DNA of 64,000 nt from Pseudomonadota bacterium (GTDB taxonomy: Bacteria > Pseudomonadota > Gammaproteobacteria > Steroidobacterales > JBCBZW01). Below are positions 54,027 through 62,679 of the stretch, piece after piece; position 1 is the first letter of the stretch; each line of letters opens with the position of its first letter. The stretch lies in assembly GCA_039193195.1 (NCBI GenBank), contig JBCCWS010000014.1, positions 60,184 through 124,183 of the forward strand, written 5' to 3'. The position numbers and the translations under genes were made by a program. Under the pieces are notes generated by a model. The model searched no databases. It saw nothing but the letters and a program-made list of their open reading frames with translations, and was not told the DNA's origin.

Positions 54027-54129
54027 CACGCGGCTAGCAGCAGGCCCTATCCGCTGCTTGGGCAACTCGGTTCGGCGAGGGCCGTGCGCTATGATGCACG
54101 CCCCTTCGGCCATCAAGCGGACAGTCGAA

Positions 54130-55452
54130 ATGCTCAAACGGCTCTTTCTGGGTGCGTTCCTCATATTGCTCCTGACCCTCGTGGTCACCGTCGGCGCGCT
54201 GCAGTTCAGTGCGCTGGGGGCTATCCAGCAGACCCTGCGTGAGCCACCACCCGCCGCCACGGTGAGCATTGCGAGCGGCACCGCCGAAGGCGCTAGCCCG
54301 CGAGCGGTCATCTTCGTCGGCAACAACTGGCAGGGCTCAATCACGGTCATCGATGCCCTGGACTACACCGTGCTCGGCACGATCAATGGCATACCCGACA
54401 AGCGCGAGCGCCTAAACGCGATCAGGGAGGATTTCTTCGATCGCATGCTGTTCTTCGGCATTCGCCATCTGATCGGCGAGGGCAACGATCAGTACGTCGA
54501 CGACATGTACAGCACCTTGGACGGGCGACGACTGATCGTGTCGCGCCCGAGTTTCGCGGACGTGGTGGCAATCGACATCAACTCCGGTCGCATCGACTGG
54601 CGCTTCGAAGTGGATGGCGTGCGCGCCGATCACATGGCTCTGTCACCGGACGGCCGTCGCGTTGCCGTCTCCGCATCCACCGGTAACGTGGTGCATGTGA
54701 TCGACGTGCAGACGGGCGAAGAGTTCGGTCGCTTTCCCACCGGGGACTCACCACACGAAAACGTGTTCTCTAAAGATGGCAAGCGCATCTTCCACGCCAG
54801 CATCGGGCGCGTGTTCTCCCCCTTCGATTCGCTGGGCGGCGGCTTTGCCAAGGGAGAGCGGCGCTTCCAGGTGGTGGACGCCGACAGCATGGAGATACTC
54901 GAACGCGTGGACATGCGCGAGAAGCTCGATGCATTCGGTCTGACGGATGTCAGCCCCTCGATTCGTCCAATGGCACACACCTCGGACGAACGCCTGTTCT
55001 ACTTTCAGCTATCGTTCCTGCACGGCTTCGTGGAGTACGATCTGGAGCAAGCCCGCATCCTACGCAAGGCGGATCTCCCCAAGGTCACCACCGCCGCGCG
55101 CACCGAATACATTAACGATTCGGCTCACCATGGAATCGCCATCAGCGGCGATGATCGAACACTGTGCGTCGCCGGCACCATGGACGACTACGTGGCCCTG
55201 GTCGATGTTGCCTCGCTCGAGCCGCAGATTTTGAGCGGCCTGGGCGAGAAGCCCTACTGGGTGGTGACCGATCGCTCCGGTGAGCACTGCTTTGTCTCCT
55301 GGAGCGGGACAGATCAGATGTCCGTTATCGACATCGCGCAAGCGCGCGAGGTCGCTCGCGTGGACGTAGGCGACCATCCTCAGCGAATCCGCGAAGGATA
55401 CGTGACCGGGGCTTGGTACCGCGCAAGTGCTAGAGGCGCGGCGGCCCGCTAA
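54130..55452 (+). CDS. Membrane-anchored YVTN-type beta-propeller protein
   Basis: I chose the ATG at 54130 (MLKRLFLGAFLILLLTLVVT), giving 440 residues. ATGs at 54091 and 54094 are alternatives, and none has a strong ribosome site. The hydrophobic N-terminus acts as a membrane anchor or uncleaved signal. The rest has seven blades with repeats such as VIFVGNNWQGSITVIDALD, DIDINSGRIDWRF-like strands, MALSPDGRRVAVSASTGNVV, HVIDVQTGEEFGRFPTGDSP and VALVDVASLEPQIL. No catalytic motif is seen. It may bind a ligand or partner in the periplasm. The three structured RNA copies begin just after it on the opposite strand. Confidence 0.85.
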   Translation: MLKRLFLGAFLILLLTLVVTVGALQFSALGAIQQTLREPPPAATVSIASGTAEGASPRAVIFVGNNWQGSITVIDALDYTVLGTINGIPDKRERLNAIREDFFDRMLFFGIRHLIGEGNDQYVDDMYSTLDGRRLIVSRPSFADVVAIDINSGRIDWRFEVDGVRADHMALSPDGRRVAVSASTGNVVHVIDVQTGEEFGRFPTGDSPHENVFSKDGKRIFHASIGRVFSPFDSLGGGFAKGERRFQVVDADSMEILERVDMREKLDAFGLTDVSPSIRPMAHTSDERLFYFQLSFLHGFVEYDLEQARILRKADLPKVTTAARTEYINDSAHHGIAISGDDRTLCVAGTMDDYVALVDVASLEPQILSGLGEKPYWVVTDRSGEHCFVSWSGTDQMSVIDIAQAREVARVDVGDHPQRIREGYVTGAWYRASARGAAAR

Positions 55453-55489
55453 GGCCCCCGAGGGGTGACGCCAACGGGCGACAGGGGCG

Positions 55490-55527
55490 AAAAAAGCGGA
55501 GGCAAGGGCAGGGAGACCCTTGCCTCC
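55490..55527 (-). terminator. Intrinsic terminator of RNA copy 1
   Basis: An 11-bp perfect stem (GGAGGCAAGGG with CCCTTGCCTCC, loop of eight) is followed on the minus strand by GCTTTTTT. This fixes the direction of transcription as minus. Confidence 0.85.
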
Positions 55528-55756
55528 GTACTAGGGACCACTTCAGTACGAAGCTCCTCTTGGGAGCAGGTGCCCTGGCTGGTTTGCGAGCGAGGTCCTC
55601 GCACTTTCGTGCAAGTAATTCGGTTAGCTAGGCGCCGTGTGTCTTTCTTGTAGAAAAGCTCCGTGGGAGTGATTGGAGCGCAACCACTAGGCGCTGACAA
55701 GCACCAGCTAGCCATCCAGCCCTTGTGGATCACAACTGATACATCTGCTCTCAATT
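55490..55756 (-). ncRNA. Structured RNA, copy 1 of 3
   Basis: Read on the minus strand, it starts at about 55756 with ATTGAGAGCAGATGTATCA and ends in a terminator hairpin with six T. It shares this order with copies 2 and 3: a conserved start, GCGCTCCAATC, GCCTAGCTAACCGAATTAC, the pair GCACGAAAGTGC, GCGAGGACCTCGC, GCTCCCAAGAGGAGC, TGAAGTGGTCCCTAGTA and then the terminator. Differences between copies fall mostly in loops or change both sides of a stem. It is not preceded or followed by a same-strand gene at 3', so a stand-alone small RNA is more likely than a riboswitch. I do not recognise a known family. Confidence 0.75.
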
Positions 55757-55966
55757 GCGATGTCTACAGCCAGAAGTCACAGATCAGCGCAGTGCAGGAT
55801 GCGCAGAATTGTCTGCGCCGCCCTGCAGCATGCTCAGTCGCCAATGCCCCGTTCGAACCATCGTTGCCCGAGCGGGTCCATTCCTGCTAGCGCTCACGGA
55901 CCACGCCTGCCTCTGTGAGCGGAGCAGGTACTGAGAGGCCATCGTTCAGCACGGAACGCGAAAGAC

Positions 55967-56731
55967 ATGCACGCAAAGGGCAGGCGAGGACCTCGCAAAG
56001 CGATCGCACGCCTGGCTATGGCCTGCGTAGGAGCGGCTTGCGTCACCGCAGCCCTGCTACTCGCGATGATCAAGTTGGTTTTGCGCGACGCTTCGATTCC
56101 AGCCGAAACTCACCGACGCTATCCAACACTGCAGATAGGCGCCCGGCCGGCCACCGACCCGGTATCGGCGACGCGACAGGCCGTTGCAGGAGCGCCGCCC
56201 CCAGCCCCCGACATTGCGCCGCCACCTGCTGGCCCCATCGCCAACACCGGCCCGCGCATACCGCCCACGTCAGCGCTCAGCCACGAGGCACTTCAAATCC
56301 CGCACCCTCGTCTCCCGCCCCCGAGACCACCCGCGACGCCCAAGGTGCGGGTGCCAAGGGCGTCCGCCGAAATGAACTGGGAAGCCACCGCCAGGGAGGT
56401 CGCCTACGGCGCCGCCACTCGGCAGCGCGCAGAACCTTCGTACTTCTCCGAGCCACGTGGGGAGGCGGGTGTCGGGGCCTCGAGAATGCTGATGCGTGCT
56501 CCCGCGCGCAGGCGACGTGGAGGCGACATTCCCGAGTCCTACACCAACGCCTACGGCGAGGTGGAGATTCAGGTCTCCCCCGATTGCACTGCCCGCCAGC
56601 AGCGACCGATCGAAGTGCTCGACTCCATCGACACCTTGCCGCCGATCATCCACTGCAAGCCTCCGCCAAGCACCTTCAAACTCCCGCAGGAGATCATCGG
56701 CCGGTACCGGGGCTCATTGAAGACACCGTGA
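55967..56731 (+). CDS. Unknown Pro-rich membrane-anchored protein between two RNA copies
   Basis: This 254-residue protein is not one I recognise. After a basic start (MHAKGRRGPRKAIARLAMAC) it has one membrane helix (about 14-38), a Pro/Ala-rich stretch (about 60-130) including PPPAPDIAPPPAGP, a short mixed region and a C-terminal segment with two cysteines (QVSPDCTARQQRPIEVLDSI, IIHCKPPPS). The codon use looks ordinary, but no homologue is known to me, so it may be a small cargo gene. It lies between copies 1 and 2 of the structured RNA on the opposite strand, and its stop is 19 bases from copy 2's terminator. Confidence 0.6.
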   Translation: MHAKGRRGPRKAIARLAMACVGAACVTAALLLAMIKLVLRDASIPAETHRRYPTLQIGARPATDPVSATRQAVAGAPPPAPDIAPPPAGPIANTGPRIPPTSALSHEALQIPHPRLPPPRPPATPKVRVPRASAEMNWEATAREVAYGAATRQRAEPSYFSEPRGEAGVGASRMLMRAPARRRRGGDIPESYTNAYGEVEIQVSPDCTARQQRPIEVLDSIDTLPPIIHCKPPPSTFKLPQEIIGRYRGSLKTP

Positions 56732-56749
56732 TACCAGGGTGCATCGAGA

Positions 56750-57017
56750 GAAAAAGTGGAGGCAAGGGCGGGGAACCCTTGCCTCCCAAGTACTAGGGAC
56801 CACTTCAATGACGAAGCTCCTTTTGGGAGCTAATGACCAAGCTTTGCGAGCGATTTCCTCGCACTTTCATGCGATTAATTCGGTTAGCTAGGCTCTCTTA
56901 CGAGACATTGGCGGAGGAGCTTCGCGGGTTTGATTTGAGCGCACGAACCCTGCGCTGACAAGCAATTTCTGATGTCATCGCGTGCACCGCGACAGGTGCT
57001 ACTTCTGCTCTCAATCG
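56750..57017 (-). ncRNA. Structured RNA, copy 2 of 3
   Basis: The minus-strand copy runs from ATTGAGAGCAGAAGTAGCA at about 57017 to a terminator at 56758-56786. It is the most divergent copy: it has CGATTTC in place of CGAGGTC in one hairpin loop and GCACTTTCATGC in place of GCACTTTCGTGC, and carries two extra bases before its terminator. The conserved blocks (GCCTAGCTAACCGAATTA, TGAAGTGGTCCCTAGTA) are unchanged. TATACA lies about eight bases before the conserved start, a possible -10 element. Indels that are not multiples of three argue against a coding role. Confidence 0.72.
56751..56786 (-). terminator. Intrinsic terminator of RNA copy 2
   Basis: An 11-bp perfect stem (GGAGGCAAGGG with CCCTTGCCTCC, loop of seven) is followed on the minus strand by ACTTTTT. 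It may also end the convergent plus-strand gene that stops at 56731. Confidence 0.85.
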
Positions 57018-57167
57018 CACCTGTATAGTCCAGCCCGCATCGCCATCGCGTGACCAGCTTGCGCAAATCGTGCGTGCCAGCTTGCTAGTGGAAGTCGACG
57101 GCAGGAGGACCGCCCTACGCCAAGGGCGCGGGTCGTGAGGCAAGATCGGGACAGCTCGAAGTGGTGG

Positions 57168-57205
57168 AAAAAAGTGGAGGTGAGGACAGGGAGATCCTCA
57201 CCTCC
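57168..57205 (-). terminator. Intrinsic terminator of RNA copy 3
   Basis: An 11-bp perfect stem (GGAGGTGAGGA with TCCTCACCTCC, loop of eight) is followed on the minus strand by ACTTTTTT. Its arms differ from the other two copies by compensatory pairs. Confidence 0.85.
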
Positions 57206-57429
57206 ATACTAGGGACCACTTCAGTTGCGAAGCTCTGGGAGCCTGTGGCCTGGCTTGTTTGCGAGCGAGGTCCTCGCACTCTCGTGCGAGTAATTCGGTT
57301 AGCTAGGCTCTCTTGCGAGACTGGCGGAAAAGCTTCGCGTGATCGATTGGAGCGCACCTGCTGTGAGGTGACAAGCATCAGGTGGGAATAATCGCGCTCG
57401 GGGGTGCGGGTGATACATCTGCTCTCAAT
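57168..57429 (-). ncRNA. Structured RNA, copy 3 of 3
   Basis: The minus-strand copy runs from ATTGAGAGCAGATGTATCA at about 57429 to a terminator at 57176-57205. Relative to copies 1 and 2, its terminator stem has three base pairs replaced on both sides (C-G to T-A, A-T to G-C, G-C to A-T), so pairing is kept while sequence changes. Other stems (GCACGAGAGTGC, GCGAGGACCTCGC) are kept. It is downstream of the DUF5666 gene on the same strand, 80 bases after the stop, and behind a GC-rich hairpin at 57457-57503. Confidence 0.75.
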
Positions 57430-57456
57430 GACAGGTCTAGAGCAGCCGAGGGCAGG

Positions 57457-57503
57457 CGCCTCGGGCGTCGCGCGTGCGCAATTGCGTCGCGGCGCCCGAG
57501 GCG
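57457..57503 (-). terminator. Hairpin after the DUF5666 gene
   Basis: CGCCTCGGGCG and CGCCCGAGGCG pair perfectly across a 25-base loop, seven bases after the minus-strand stop at 57510. There is no T-run, so it may be a Rho-independent-like stop or a 3' stabilising structure. It separates that gene from RNA copy 3. Confidence 0.45.
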
Positions 57504-57509
57504 ATGTCG

Positions 57510-58517
57510 CTATCTGCTGAGCAGGCTGCCGTCGTCTTCGACGCTGGAAGGCTCACCGACGCGCACGTGGCGCGCGCGCACCAGGCGACCGTACTCGTCG
57601 TACTCCCCTTCGACCTCGATCAGGCGGCCGGGAATCACATCGTCGAAGGTGCCGCCGATGAACACGGTCTTCTCGGTCAACTCTACGGGCGTGCCGTCCA
57701 CCTCGAAGCGACCCACCAGGGTCTTTACCTCGGTCACCAGACCCTCGATGTCGATTTCCTGCAGGGGCTCCCCGCGCAGGCCGCGGTCTTCGCGGCTCAC
57801 GCCGATCGCCTGCAGCACCGGACGCTGCAGCACGCCGCGCACCTCCACCCAGTCACCACGACGCGGGCGAAACGGCCCGAAGCCGGTGATGACAGCGTTA
57901 GAGAAGTCCACCAGCTGGTCACCGATGACCAGATGATTGCCGCGAACCGCCACGATCTCACCGGTAACCTCGAAAGCTCCGGCTGGCGCGGGATCGATGC
58001 GAGTGGCGAGCAGCCGACCGCTAAGGCCTGCGTAACCGCTGACCTCGATTCGCTGGTTCAACTGGAAGCGCCCGTTGCCGCCAAGCTCAGCCGAGATACG
58101 GGTGCGCTGGTTCACCGTGATCAGCTGCCCTAGCACCGTGAGCTGCGCCGTACCATCGCCGTTGATGCGGATCTTGCTGATCGGCCCCTGCACAGCATCA
58201 CGGAAGGTCACAACCCCAACCGTGGGCAAGGTCTGAGGGCCCGTGCTCATCTGCGGGTACACGATGTCGCGTAACTCCACGAGCTGGCCCTGACGGAGCT
58301 CCGAGGCGGCGCCGGGTACGCCATCGATGATTATCTTGGCCTGACTCACATCGTAGTCCACACCGGCCACCCGCAGCGTACCGATATCCCGGATGTGCCC
58401 ATTGGCCACGATGCCGCGTGCCACGCCTCCGCGGTCGATCGCTGCCCCTGCCAACGCCGCGATGGCGAGCAGTAGGGGCAGTGCCAACCAACGCATGGCA
58501 ACGTCCTTGTTATTCAT
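57510..58517 (-). CDS. DUF5666-type secreted protein
   Basis: The start is the ATG at 58517 with GGAG eight bases upstream, giving 335 residues. A longer frame is less likely. A signal peptide occupies about residues 1-27. The rest is repeated small beta-barrel (OB-like) units typical of DUF5666: RGIVANGHIRDIGTLRVAGV, RISAELGGNGRFQLNQRIEV, VTGEIVAVRGNHLVIGDQLV and VEGEYDEYGRLVRARHVRVG. The gene lies 44 bases after the DUF6502 gene on the same strand, and this pairing recurs in related bacteria. Function is not established. A ligand-binding periplasmic role is inferred from the barrel units. Confidence 0.85.
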   Translation of the reverse strand: MNNKDVAMRWLALPLLLAIAALAGAAIDRGGVARGIVANGHIRDIGTLRVAGVDYDVSQAKIIIDGVPGAASELRQGQLVELRDIVYPQMSTGPQTLPTVGVVTFRDAVQGPISKIRINGDGTAQLTVLGQLITVNQRTRISAELGGNGRFQLNQRIEVSGYAGLSGRLLATRIDPAPAGAFEVTGEIVAVRGNHLVIGDQLVDFSNAVITGFGPFRPRRGDWVEVRGVLQRPVLQAIGVSREDRGLRGEPLQEIDIEGLVTEVKTLVGRFEVDGTPVELTEKTVFIGGTFDDVIPGRLIEVEGEYDEYGRLVRARHVRVGEPSSVEDDGSLLSR

Positions 58518-58561
58518 GCATCTCTCCAGTGTATTCGTGTCGTGTGGTCCGCCCATCTGAC

Positions 58562-59413
58562 CTATTGCTCTTGTTGTACTGGTTGCGAGGCAACCTGCGT
58601 GGGTTGCTCGTCAATGATCGTATGGATTTCGTAGGCACCGGCACCGATGCGCACACTCTCGTCGTTTGCATCCCCATCGTCCTCGTGTGCGATTAACCAG
58701 GCGTCGACGTCTTCCAAGAATGTTTGTGCTCGTTCCTCTAGGAACGCGCGAAAGGCCGGCGCGTGCTTGCGCGGCACGGTAGCGCTCCAGGCTCGGCCTT
58801 CAAAGCGGCTCTGCGCCGGATCCTCCCGATAAATGTTGTGACGGACCGTAGCGCCGAGATCGGCCAGGACCAGGCCGGCCCGCTCGATGGCGTGCGGATC
58901 GGTCGCTTCGGGCCGGAAGTAACGCGTCAGCGCACGCAGGCTTCCATCATCCCTACGCTCGACCGCACCTACGGTCAACAGTTCCTTCAACATTGCGGTG
59001 AGGGGGATGTCAGCCCCACTGTACCGCTTGTACAGGCCGGTGAAACTGAGTTCGCCCTCCATGGGCAAGAGCGCTGGGGCGCCAGCGTCGTCCAAGAAGG
59101 CCTTGTCTGTATGCCACCCCATCAGTACGCGCGCAGCGCTGTGCACGCGATCGCCGGTCACCGGCTCCTCACCCGCCAGGATGTCCCGTTGCCGGCTAGC
59201 ATCGCGCCGCGTCAGGCCAGTCAGCATAGCGACCCGCGAGATGTTGGTGGGTCGCCCGTCGATACCGAACTCCTTCATCGCCACGTCCACGTAGGACAGG
59301 CGCAGAAGATCTGCAAACTGCCGAAAAGTGATGCCCGAGCGCAGGGTGATACTCACGATCGGCCGCAGCATGCGCCGAACGAAGGTACCGATTGAGGAGC
59401 TGATGTCTGCCAC
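58562..59413 (-). CDS. DUF6502 family protein
   Basis: I chose the GTG at 59413 with AAAGGA upstream, giving 283 residues. An upstream start would add about 44 residues unlike the family. The N-terminal part matches DUF6502: LRSGITFRQFADLLRLSYVD, VAMKEFGIDGRPTNISRVAM and LTGLTRRDASRQRD, a winged-helix-like layout. The remainder includes a middle region with GWHTDKAFLDDAGAPALLPM and a C-terminal helix with ATVPRKHAPAFRAFLEERAQ. It precedes the DUF5666 gene. The helix-turn-helix look of the N-terminus suggests a regulator, possibly of its partner, but this is inference. Confidence 0.85.
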   Translation of the reverse strand: MADISSSIGTFVRRMLRPIVSITLRSGITFRQFADLLRLSYVDVAMKEFGIDGRPTNISRVAMLTGLTRRDASRQRDILAGEEPVTGDRVHSAARVLMGWHTDKAFLDDAGAPALLPMEGELSFTGLYKRYSGADIPLTAMLKELLTVGAVERRDDGSLRALTRYFRPEATDPHAIERAGLVLADLGATVRHNIYREDPAQSRFEGRAWSATVPRKHAPAFRAFLEERAQTFLEDVDAWLIAHEDDGDANDESVRIGAGAYEIHTIIDEQPTQVASQPVQQEQ

Positions 59414-59783
59414 TGTGTCCTTTGGTATCAATTGTTGTCCGACACATCGGGGGACGTAGGATGCCCCAGGGTAGTGCGGAATTTCAAAGCGCCGCCGTTG
59501 AACGACTGTGACGCAATCTTTCGTCGCCCGAATCTTCGGCAACACAATGATTTAGATCACATTTTTGGCGTGAGACATATTGACTCAAATGTGGCCGCGA
59601 ACAGCCTGGCGCGGTGCGCCGCGGAAAGAACTGCGCAGATGAGACCTAATCGGCCGCCGGTACCGGTCGGGCAGAGGGACCACGTCAGTAGCGTACCCCT
59701 GCCCCTGACAGGCGCCGCGCAGAACCGCGAAAGCGATAGGATTCCATGAAGAGACTTTGATGAGACTTTAAGGAGACGTGCGA
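59414..59783. other. Intergenic region with possible promoter elements
   Basis: This 370-base gap lies between the divergent DUF6502 and MAPEG genes. Its middle (59540-59600) is AT-rich and contains TGATTTAGATCA and TTGACTCAAATG. No protein-like frame was found. It probably holds both promoters. Confidence 0.5.
59547..59560 (+). promoter_or_regulatory. Possible FNR/Anr-type site
   Basis: ATGATTTAGATCAC matches eight of ten positions of the inverted-repeat consensus TTGAT-N4-ATCAA of FNR/Anr regulators. It sits in the AT-rich centre of the promoter region. Short sites like this also occur by chance. Confidence 0.3.
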
Positions 59784-60170
59784 ATGACCAGCATCGAGGC
59801 GGCAACGCTCTACGCAGGCCTTCTGCTACTGCTGATGGTGTATCTGAAGGGAAACTGCGGCTTCACGCGGATGCGCGAGAAGATCTACCTGGGGGACGGC
59901 GGCAGCGATCCCATGCTGCGCGCCATCCGTGCTCAGGGCAATGCCGTCGAAGACGTACCTGTGGTGCTCATCGGCCTGTTCGCGCTCGTGGGTCTGGGGG
60001 TTGGTCCCGTCAGCATTCACCTCCTCGGCGCGGCGTTCGTCATCGCTAGGGTGCTGCACGCGTTAGGCATGGTCGGCGGCGTCGGCTGGGGACGCGTGGC
60101 CGGTACGCTCATCACCCAGCTTGTGATGATGGGCACTGCTGGGCTCTGCCTATGGCATGCGTTGACCTAA
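59784..60170 (+). CDS. MAPEG family membrane protein
   Basis: The ATG at 59784 has AAGGAG eight bases before it, whereas a GTG two codons earlier is too close to that site. The 128-residue protein has four membrane helices: AATLYAGLLLLLMVYLKGN, PVVLIGLFALVGLGVGPVS, LLGAAFVIARVLHALGMV and TLITQLVMMGTAGLCLWHAL. The loop after helix 1 carries FTRMREKI and AIRAQGNAVEDVP, which hold the Asn/Glu of the MAPEG glutathione-binding region. Bacterial members are membrane glutathione transferase-like proteins of uncertain substrate. It converges on the methyltransferase gene with a 68-base gap. Confidence 0.9.
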   Translation: MTSIEAATLYAGLLLLLMVYLKGNCGFTRMREKIYLGDGGSDPMLRAIRAQGNAVEDVPVVLIGLFALVGLGVGPVSIHLLGAAFVIARVLHALGMVGGVGWGRVAGTLITQLVMMGTAGLCLWHALT

Positions 60171-60238
60171 GCCACTCGAGCCAGTGGCGCGCCAGCCGTG
60201 CGCGCCGCGCCAACCCTCCGAGCACCGGACCGGGCGAT

Positions 60239-61189
60239 CTAGCGATGCAGGGAGTCGCGCAGCTGATGAATCTGCTCAGTGCCGACTCGACAGCAGCCCC
60301 CGATCGCTCGCGCCCCCGCCGCGACCCACGCCCTCGCTAGGCCAACACAGTGCGCCGGCGCGTGCGAGGGTAGCCAGCAGCCAGACGCGGCATCGTAGTC
60401 CTCGCCAGCATTCGGGTAGGCGATGAGGGGCTTGGCCGTGACCTGACGCAAACGATGCAGCAAGGGCTGCACGAGGTGCGGCTTCACGCAGTTGACCCCA
60501 ACCGCCACCACGTCCTCCCGCAACTCGCACGAGCGCCCTACATCGGACACGAAGCTGCCATCCCACAGGGTCTGCTCGCTCCCACAGCACACGCTCATCC
60601 AGAGCGGCACACCGGGCGACTCGCGCGACAAGGACAGCAACACAGCCACTTCGCGTGACGCCGGTATCGTCTCACAGGCGAGCAGATCGGCGCCGCTGTC
60701 TGCGAGCAGATGCCAGCGCTCTGCGTGAAAGTCGTAGAGCGCATGGTCTGCTACCGCGTAGGTGCCCGTGTACTCGGAGCCATCGGCCAGGTAGGCGCCA
60801 TAGGGCCCAACGCTCGCTGCGACTAGCGGCCGCACCCGACCCACACGGTTGGCCGCGTGCGCCCAGAACGCATCGCGCGCTTGCACTGCCAACTCTACGG
60901 CGCGAACGATCAGCTCGCGGCCTTGGACAGAGGAGATCCCGCGGGCGGCAAAGCCCGGCAAGCTCGCCTGGTAGCTGGCGGCAGTGATGCAGTCCGCTCC
61001 GGCGTGCAGGTACTCATGGTGCACTTGGCGAATTGCCTCAGGTGCCTCGATCAGCAACTTGGCCGACCACAGGGGATCGGCAAGGTCGAAACCCTTTTGC
61101 TCGAGTGCCGTCGCAAGACCGCCGTCGAGGATCAGAGGTGCCGCGCTGCGATCCCGCAGTCGATCGTGTAACAGGGCTGGGGGCAACAT
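60239..61189 (-). CDS. mmuM: Homocysteine S-methyltransferase
   Basis: This 316-residue enzyme transfers a methyl group (from S-methylmethionine or AdoMet) to homocysteine, making methionine. The fold is the Zn-dependent barrel: LILDGGLATALEQKGFDL at the start, ASYQASLPGF, LLACETIPASREV, VGVNC with Cys234 and GGCCR with Cys299 and Cys300 as the zinc ligands. All three are present. There is no methylmethionine permease next to it; the upstream gene on the same strand, 80 bases away, is an MFS transporter that could be its partner. Confidence 0.93.
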   Translation of the reverse strand: MLPPALLHDRLRDRSAAPLILDGGLATALEQKGFDLADPLWSAKLLIEAPEAIRQVHHEYLHAGADCITAASYQASLPGFAARGISSVQGRELIVRAVELAVQARDAFWAHAANRVGRVRPLVAASVGPYGAYLADGSEYTGTYAVADHALYDFHAERWHLLADSGADLLACETIPASREVAVLLSLSRESPGVPLWMSVCCGSEQTLWDGSFVSDVGRSCELREDVVAVGVNCVKPHLVQPLLHRLRQVTAKPLIAYPNAGEDYDAASGCWLPSHAPAHCVGLARAWVAAGARAIGGCCRVGTEQIHQLRDSLHR

Positions 61190-61269
61190 GCGCCAGCGCT
61201 ACCGTGTGCTCTGATCGCGCGCAGGCTTTGAGCTAATTTCTTCGATAGGCGACACGAGTGTATTGCACC

Positions 61270-62499
61270 TCAAGCGGCTCGCCCTCGCCCCTGCAGCCCC
61301 ACGATGGCCAACAGGCTTAGCATCAATACCAGCACAGGCAGTACGCTCATCAACAATCGCTCCCAACCTACGGCGAGCACCGTTGAGCCCGCCAAGAGGC
61401 TAGCCAGGGCGGCGGTGCCAAATACGCAGAATTCATTGAGCGCCTGCGCGCGAAATCTCTCCTCGGGGCGATAGGCTGCCACCAGGGCCGTAGTGCCGCC
61501 CACGAACAGGAAGTTCCAACCCACCCCCAAGAGCACCAAGGTCAGGTAGTAGTGCATCACCTCATGACCGGCGAACCCAGCCAACACGCAGGTAAGCAAC
61601 AGCAGGGTACCGCCCCACATCAAGCCACGTGCCCCTAGCCTCGCGATGAGCACCGCGGAGAGCAGCGATGGTGCGTACATGGCAATCACATGAGCGCGCA
61701 CTACGGCTGCCGTATCGGCAACGGCGTGGCCATCCACCACGTGCATCGCGATCGGAGTGGCGGTCATCAAAAAGGTCATGACCCCCTGCCCGACCACAGC
61801 CGCCAGCACCGCCAGCGCAAAGCCTTGCGAGCGCACCATCTCCAATACGGGGCGAACACCGTTGTCCGCCCTGTCCGGTGAGGACGCTTGCCGGACAGGA
61901 GGCACCACGCGCTGCATGAGTGCTACGAGCACAAGCGCGATGACATGGGCGATGGCAAGCCCAACGAAGCTACTGCGAAAGGGCATGCTGCCGTCAGTGC
62001 CCGCCCCTCGCGCCACGAGCTCACTGCCGAGGAACGCGCCGCCGATCGAACCCATTAGAATGAAAGACACGGCGTGACCGGCACGTGCCGGCGAGACACA
62101 TTCCGCCGCCGCGAAGCGCAGCTGCTGGCCGAAGGTCATGGTGGCGCCGATTCCCACGGCGGCGAGGCAAAACAGCACGAAGTGCTGGCCCTCTACTGCG
62201 GCGGCCGCGAGCAGAGCACTTACCACCGCCAAGCTCGAGGCAGCAGCCGTGCCCCAACGACGCCCGACGCGCGACATCAGCATGCTCGCTGGCACCGTGG
62301 TGAGCGCCGTCCCGAGCACCATCAACGACACAGGCAGCGTGGCCAGACCCGACGGCGCAAACTGGCTGCCGACGATTCCTCCCACGCTTACCAGCACCAC
62401 GGACCCAGCACTGAAGATCGCCTGCAGCAGCAGCAGGCAAAGCAGGTTGCGCTGGAGTAGCCGGTCTCGTGACCCATCGTCCACAGCGGGCGTCTGCAA
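61270..62499 (-). CDS. Major facilitator superfamily transporter
   Basis: This 409-residue protein has twelve hydrophobic helices and the MFS loop-A motif MSRVGRRWG after helix 2, plus a large central loop (about 205-225). The start is uncertain: the frame allows TTG at 62499 (LQTPAVDDGSRDRLLQRNLL) or a GTG five codons later, and neither has a good ribosome site. Substrate cannot be read from sequence. It precedes mmuM on the same strand and could export or import a methylated sulfur compound, but that is speculation. A divergent protease gene starts about 180 bases away. Confidence 0.85.
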   Translation of the reverse strand: MQTPAVDDGSRDRLLQRNLLCLLLLQAIFSAGSVVLVSVGGIVGSQFAPSGLATLPVSLMVLGTALTTVPASMLMSRVGRRWGTAAASSLAVVSALLAAAAVEGQHFVLFCLAAVGIGATMTFGQQLRFAAAECVSPARAGHAVSFILMGSIGGAFLGSELVARGAGTDGSMPFRSSFVGLAIAHVIALVLVALMQRVVPPVRQASSPDRADNGVRPVLEMVRSQGFALAVLAAVVGQGVMTFLMTATPIAMHVVDGHAVADTAAVVRAHVIAMYAPSLLSAVLIARLGARGLMWGGTLLLLTCVLAGFAGHEVMHYYLTLVLLGVGWNFLFVGGTTALVAAYRPEERFRAQALNEFCVFGTAALASLLAGSTVLAVGWERLLMSVLPVLVLMLSLLAIVGLQGRGRAA

Positions 62500-62679
62500 C
62501 GGCGTGTTCAGGAGTTCCCCCGCACGAATGGATCGAATGACCAGTAGGCGCGACAGGCTAACAGGAACGGCATCTGCCGGGGAGTTCTCGCCGAGCTTTG
62601 AGCACTAGGCACGCGTTTCGCTGAGGCAAACGCGTAGGGTGTGCTGCGACATCAGCGCGAGACGCGAGGGCTGCAACGC

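Noticed and set aside
55449..57378. Similar minus-strand frames in RNA copies 1 and 3 that could look like a small protein family.
   Set aside because: The frame is broken in copy 2 and indels between copies are not multiples of three. Conservation follows stems, not codons.
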